Source: Thermogutta sp.
Lineage (GTDB): Bacteria > Planctomycetota > Planctomycetia > Pirellulales > Thermoguttaceae
Reading direction: 5' to 3'
NCBI GenBank assembly: GCA_012798155.1
Contig: JAAZNR010000138.1
Location: 1-6,001 of the forward strand
DNA: 6,001 nucleotides
Both the position numbers and the translations under genes were made by a program. Shown one piece after another: positions 4,784-6,001 of this stretch (position 1 is its first letter; every line of letters begins with the position of its first letter). Below the pieces are notes generated by a model. That model saw only the letters and a program-made list of their open reading frames with translations, searched no databases and had not been told where the DNA came from.

Positions 4784-6001
4784 TCAAGGGTATTTCGGAC
4801 GTGGTTCCTCGCCCCGCGACTCCACCCGCCGTGGCTGGGAGGCAACCTTCAGCGCGGCGTCGCTTGGACCGTTCGCGGCCGATTCCGCCCGCCCGTTGCC
4901 GCGCCGCCGCAATTGCCGCCGGGCGGCGGCCTCCAGGATGGCGATCAGGCTCAACATGCAAAAGACCGACAGGAGGATCACGCCGGCACCGAAGGCATTC
5001 ACCTGATGCAGCAAGAGCGCCCCCAGTCCGCAGGCCGCCGTCGCCAAATAGATCGTCAGCACGGCCTGGGGCGGCGTCATCCCCAGCTCCACCAGCCGGT
5101 GGGAAAAGTGGTTCTTGTCGCCCACGAAGGGACTCCGCCCGGCTCGCAGCCGAATCAGCACCACCGTCGTGAAATCGTAGAGGGGCACGGCCAGGGCACA
5201 GAGCGGGGCCAAGACGGCGTGACGCGGCAGGTTCGCCCCCGCGAACGTGGCGGTCATCGACATAACGGCCGACAAATAGCCGATCCAATAGCTGCCGCAA
5301 TCGCCCATGAACAATCGGGCGGGCGGGCGATTGTGCCACAGAAAACCCGCGATCGCCCCCACCATGACGAGGAAGAACCCGGCCACGAAGAGCTGCGGCT
5401 CGCCGCCCGCGGTCTCCGGCGTGAAGAGCATGACCAGGGCCAGGATCACGGCCGCGATGGCGGCGATCCCCGCCGACAGGCCGTCCATGTTGTCCAGCAT
5501 ATTGAAGGCGTTGATCATCACCACGATCCAAACGACGCTGACCGCCGCCGCCAGCCAAGGAAGGTCGAGGAACATCGTCACGCGAAAGCCGCAGGCCGCG
5601 GTCAGGATCGCCGCCGCGAATTCCACCGCCAGACGGAGCCGCCAGTCGAGCTTCCAAACGTCGTCGGCCAGCCCCAGCAGCATCAAGACGGTCCCGATTC
5701 CCAGGACGGTCCACAGCCGGCCGGCCTGGTGCCATACGCCGGGCAAGTGCACCACGGCGTCGGGGGGCAACAGGGCGGGCAGGGGCTGGCGGAGGGTCGG
5801 GCCGAGGAGTCCCGCCGCCGGTCCCGCGCCCAAGACCGCCCCCGTGAACAACGTCGCAAGTGCGAACGGCAGGACGATCCCCGCCCAAATCGCCAGCCCG
5901 CCCGAGGTCGGCATCGGGCGCCCATGAATCTTGCGGTCACCCGGCCGATCGACCAGCCCCAGCCGCGGCCCCCATCGGCGGAGCGCGAAACCGCCGGCCC
6001 A
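4784..6001 (-). CDS. Polyprenyl-phosphate sugar-1-phosphate transferase, MraY/WecA/TagO family (5' end outside window)
   Basis: This multi-pass membrane enzyme moves a sugar-1-phosphate, usually GlcNAc-1-P, from a UDP-sugar to undecaprenyl phosphate, the first step of many cell-surface glycans. The frame stays open to the window edge. The 29 codons before the ATG at 5914 encode GLVDRPGDRKIHGRP, the conserved N-terminal family motif, so 5914 is not the true start and the protein begins outside. Counting from the first visible codon, motifs are the Asp pair in GLADDVWKLD (113-114), NAFNMLDNMDG (164-174), LFMGDCGS (230-237) and the cytoplasmic loop GDKNHFSHR (294-302). All the expected catalytic and Mg-binding positions seem present. 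The last 45 or so residues are a polar, Arg-rich tail beyond the final helix. The next gene, an O-antigen ligase-like protein, follows within 20 bases. WecA/TagO-type initiation of an exopolysaccharide or O-antigen fits the context better than MraY, as no cell-wall genes are nearby. The exact sugar is unknown. Confidence 0.93.
   Translation of the reverse strand, partial: WAGGFALRRWGPRLGLVDRPGDRKIHGRPMPTSGGLAIWAGIVLPFALATLFTGAVLGAGPAAGLLGPTLRQPLPALLPPDAVVHLPGVWHQAGRLWTVLGIGTVLMLLGLADDVWKLDWRLRLAVEFAAAILTAACGFRVTMFLDLPWLAAAVSVVWIVVMINAFNMLDNMDGLSAGIAAIAAVILALVMLFTPETAGGEPQLFVAGFFLVMVGAIAGFLWHNRPPARLFMGDCGSYWIGYLSAVMSMTATFAGANLPRHAVLAPLCALAVPLYDFTTVVLIRLRAGRSPFVGDKNHFSHRLVELGMTPPQAVLTIYLATAACGLGALLLHQVNAFGAGVILLSVFCMLSLIAILEAAARRQLRRRGNGRAESAANGPSDAALKVASQPRRVESRGEEPRPKYP

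Noticed and set aside
4816..4831. Sixteen-base stretch matching 1179-1194 with one mismatch
   Set aside because: About one such match is expected by chance in a GC-rich window of this size, and the right copy lies in coding sequence with no palindrome.
4026..5006. Plus-strand open frame of 326 codons across the ligase and transferase genes
   Set aside because: It runs opposite two genes with clear family motifs, and its product is low-complexity Arg/Gly/Gln-rich. It is a shadow frame.
4776..5888. Second minus-strand frame of 370 codons overlapping the transferase gene
   Set aside because: The overlapping frame ending at 4784 carries all the MraY/WecA motifs; this one is Arg/Gly-rich without any motif.
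5991..5998. Another CCGCCGGC arm at the right edge
   Set aside because: No matching GCCGGCGG arm is visible before the window ends, and it lies in the transferase coding frame, so it cannot be assigned to the repeat family.

Overview
This is a GC-rich bacterial window with five protein-coding genes, two of them cut by the window edges, and a set of short GC-rich palindromic repeats. The RHS-family gene, the polysaccharide genes and the scattered repeats suggest a member of the Planctomycetota. That is an inference from style, since no rRNA or other marker gene is present.

Left part, plus strand (1-1038): the 3' end of an RHS-repeat gene whose conserved core ends at a DPTGL motif. A unique C-terminal domain of about 137 residues follows, and I do not recognise it. 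Thirty bases downstream lies a small two-helix membrane protein. The arrangement resembles a polymorphic toxin tail with an adjacent cognate gene, but only position supports that reading. Two sampled 60-base lines from this part are 50% GC, against 77% in a sampled line of the polysaccharide gene.

Middle (1039-1209): a short convergent intergenic region packed with hairpin-forming repeats. The last of these runs into the nitrilase gene and supplies its final codons and stop.

Right part, minus strand (1197-6001): read in transcription order, a polyprenyl-phosphate sugar-1-phosphate transferase of the MraY/WecA/TagO family (5' end outside the window), then an O-antigen ligase/Wzy-like membrane protein with a C-terminal TPR-like region, then a nitrilase-superfamily amidohydrolase. 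The first two are 8 to 20 bases apart and probably form an operon. The transferase would start a lipid-linked glycan, and the ligase/polymerase would extend it or transfer it at the outer face of the membrane. The nitrilase is separated from them by 105 bases holding a large-loop hairpin and a perfect 17-bp tandem duplication. Its link to the glycan genes is unproven.

No tRNA, rRNA, CRISPR array, transposase or convincing Rho-independent terminator was seen. The least expected structure is a palindrome family with shared 8-bp arms that recurs at four places and enters two coding regions. I found no evidence of a wholly new system; the RHS tail plus membrane protein is the best candidate for new biology.
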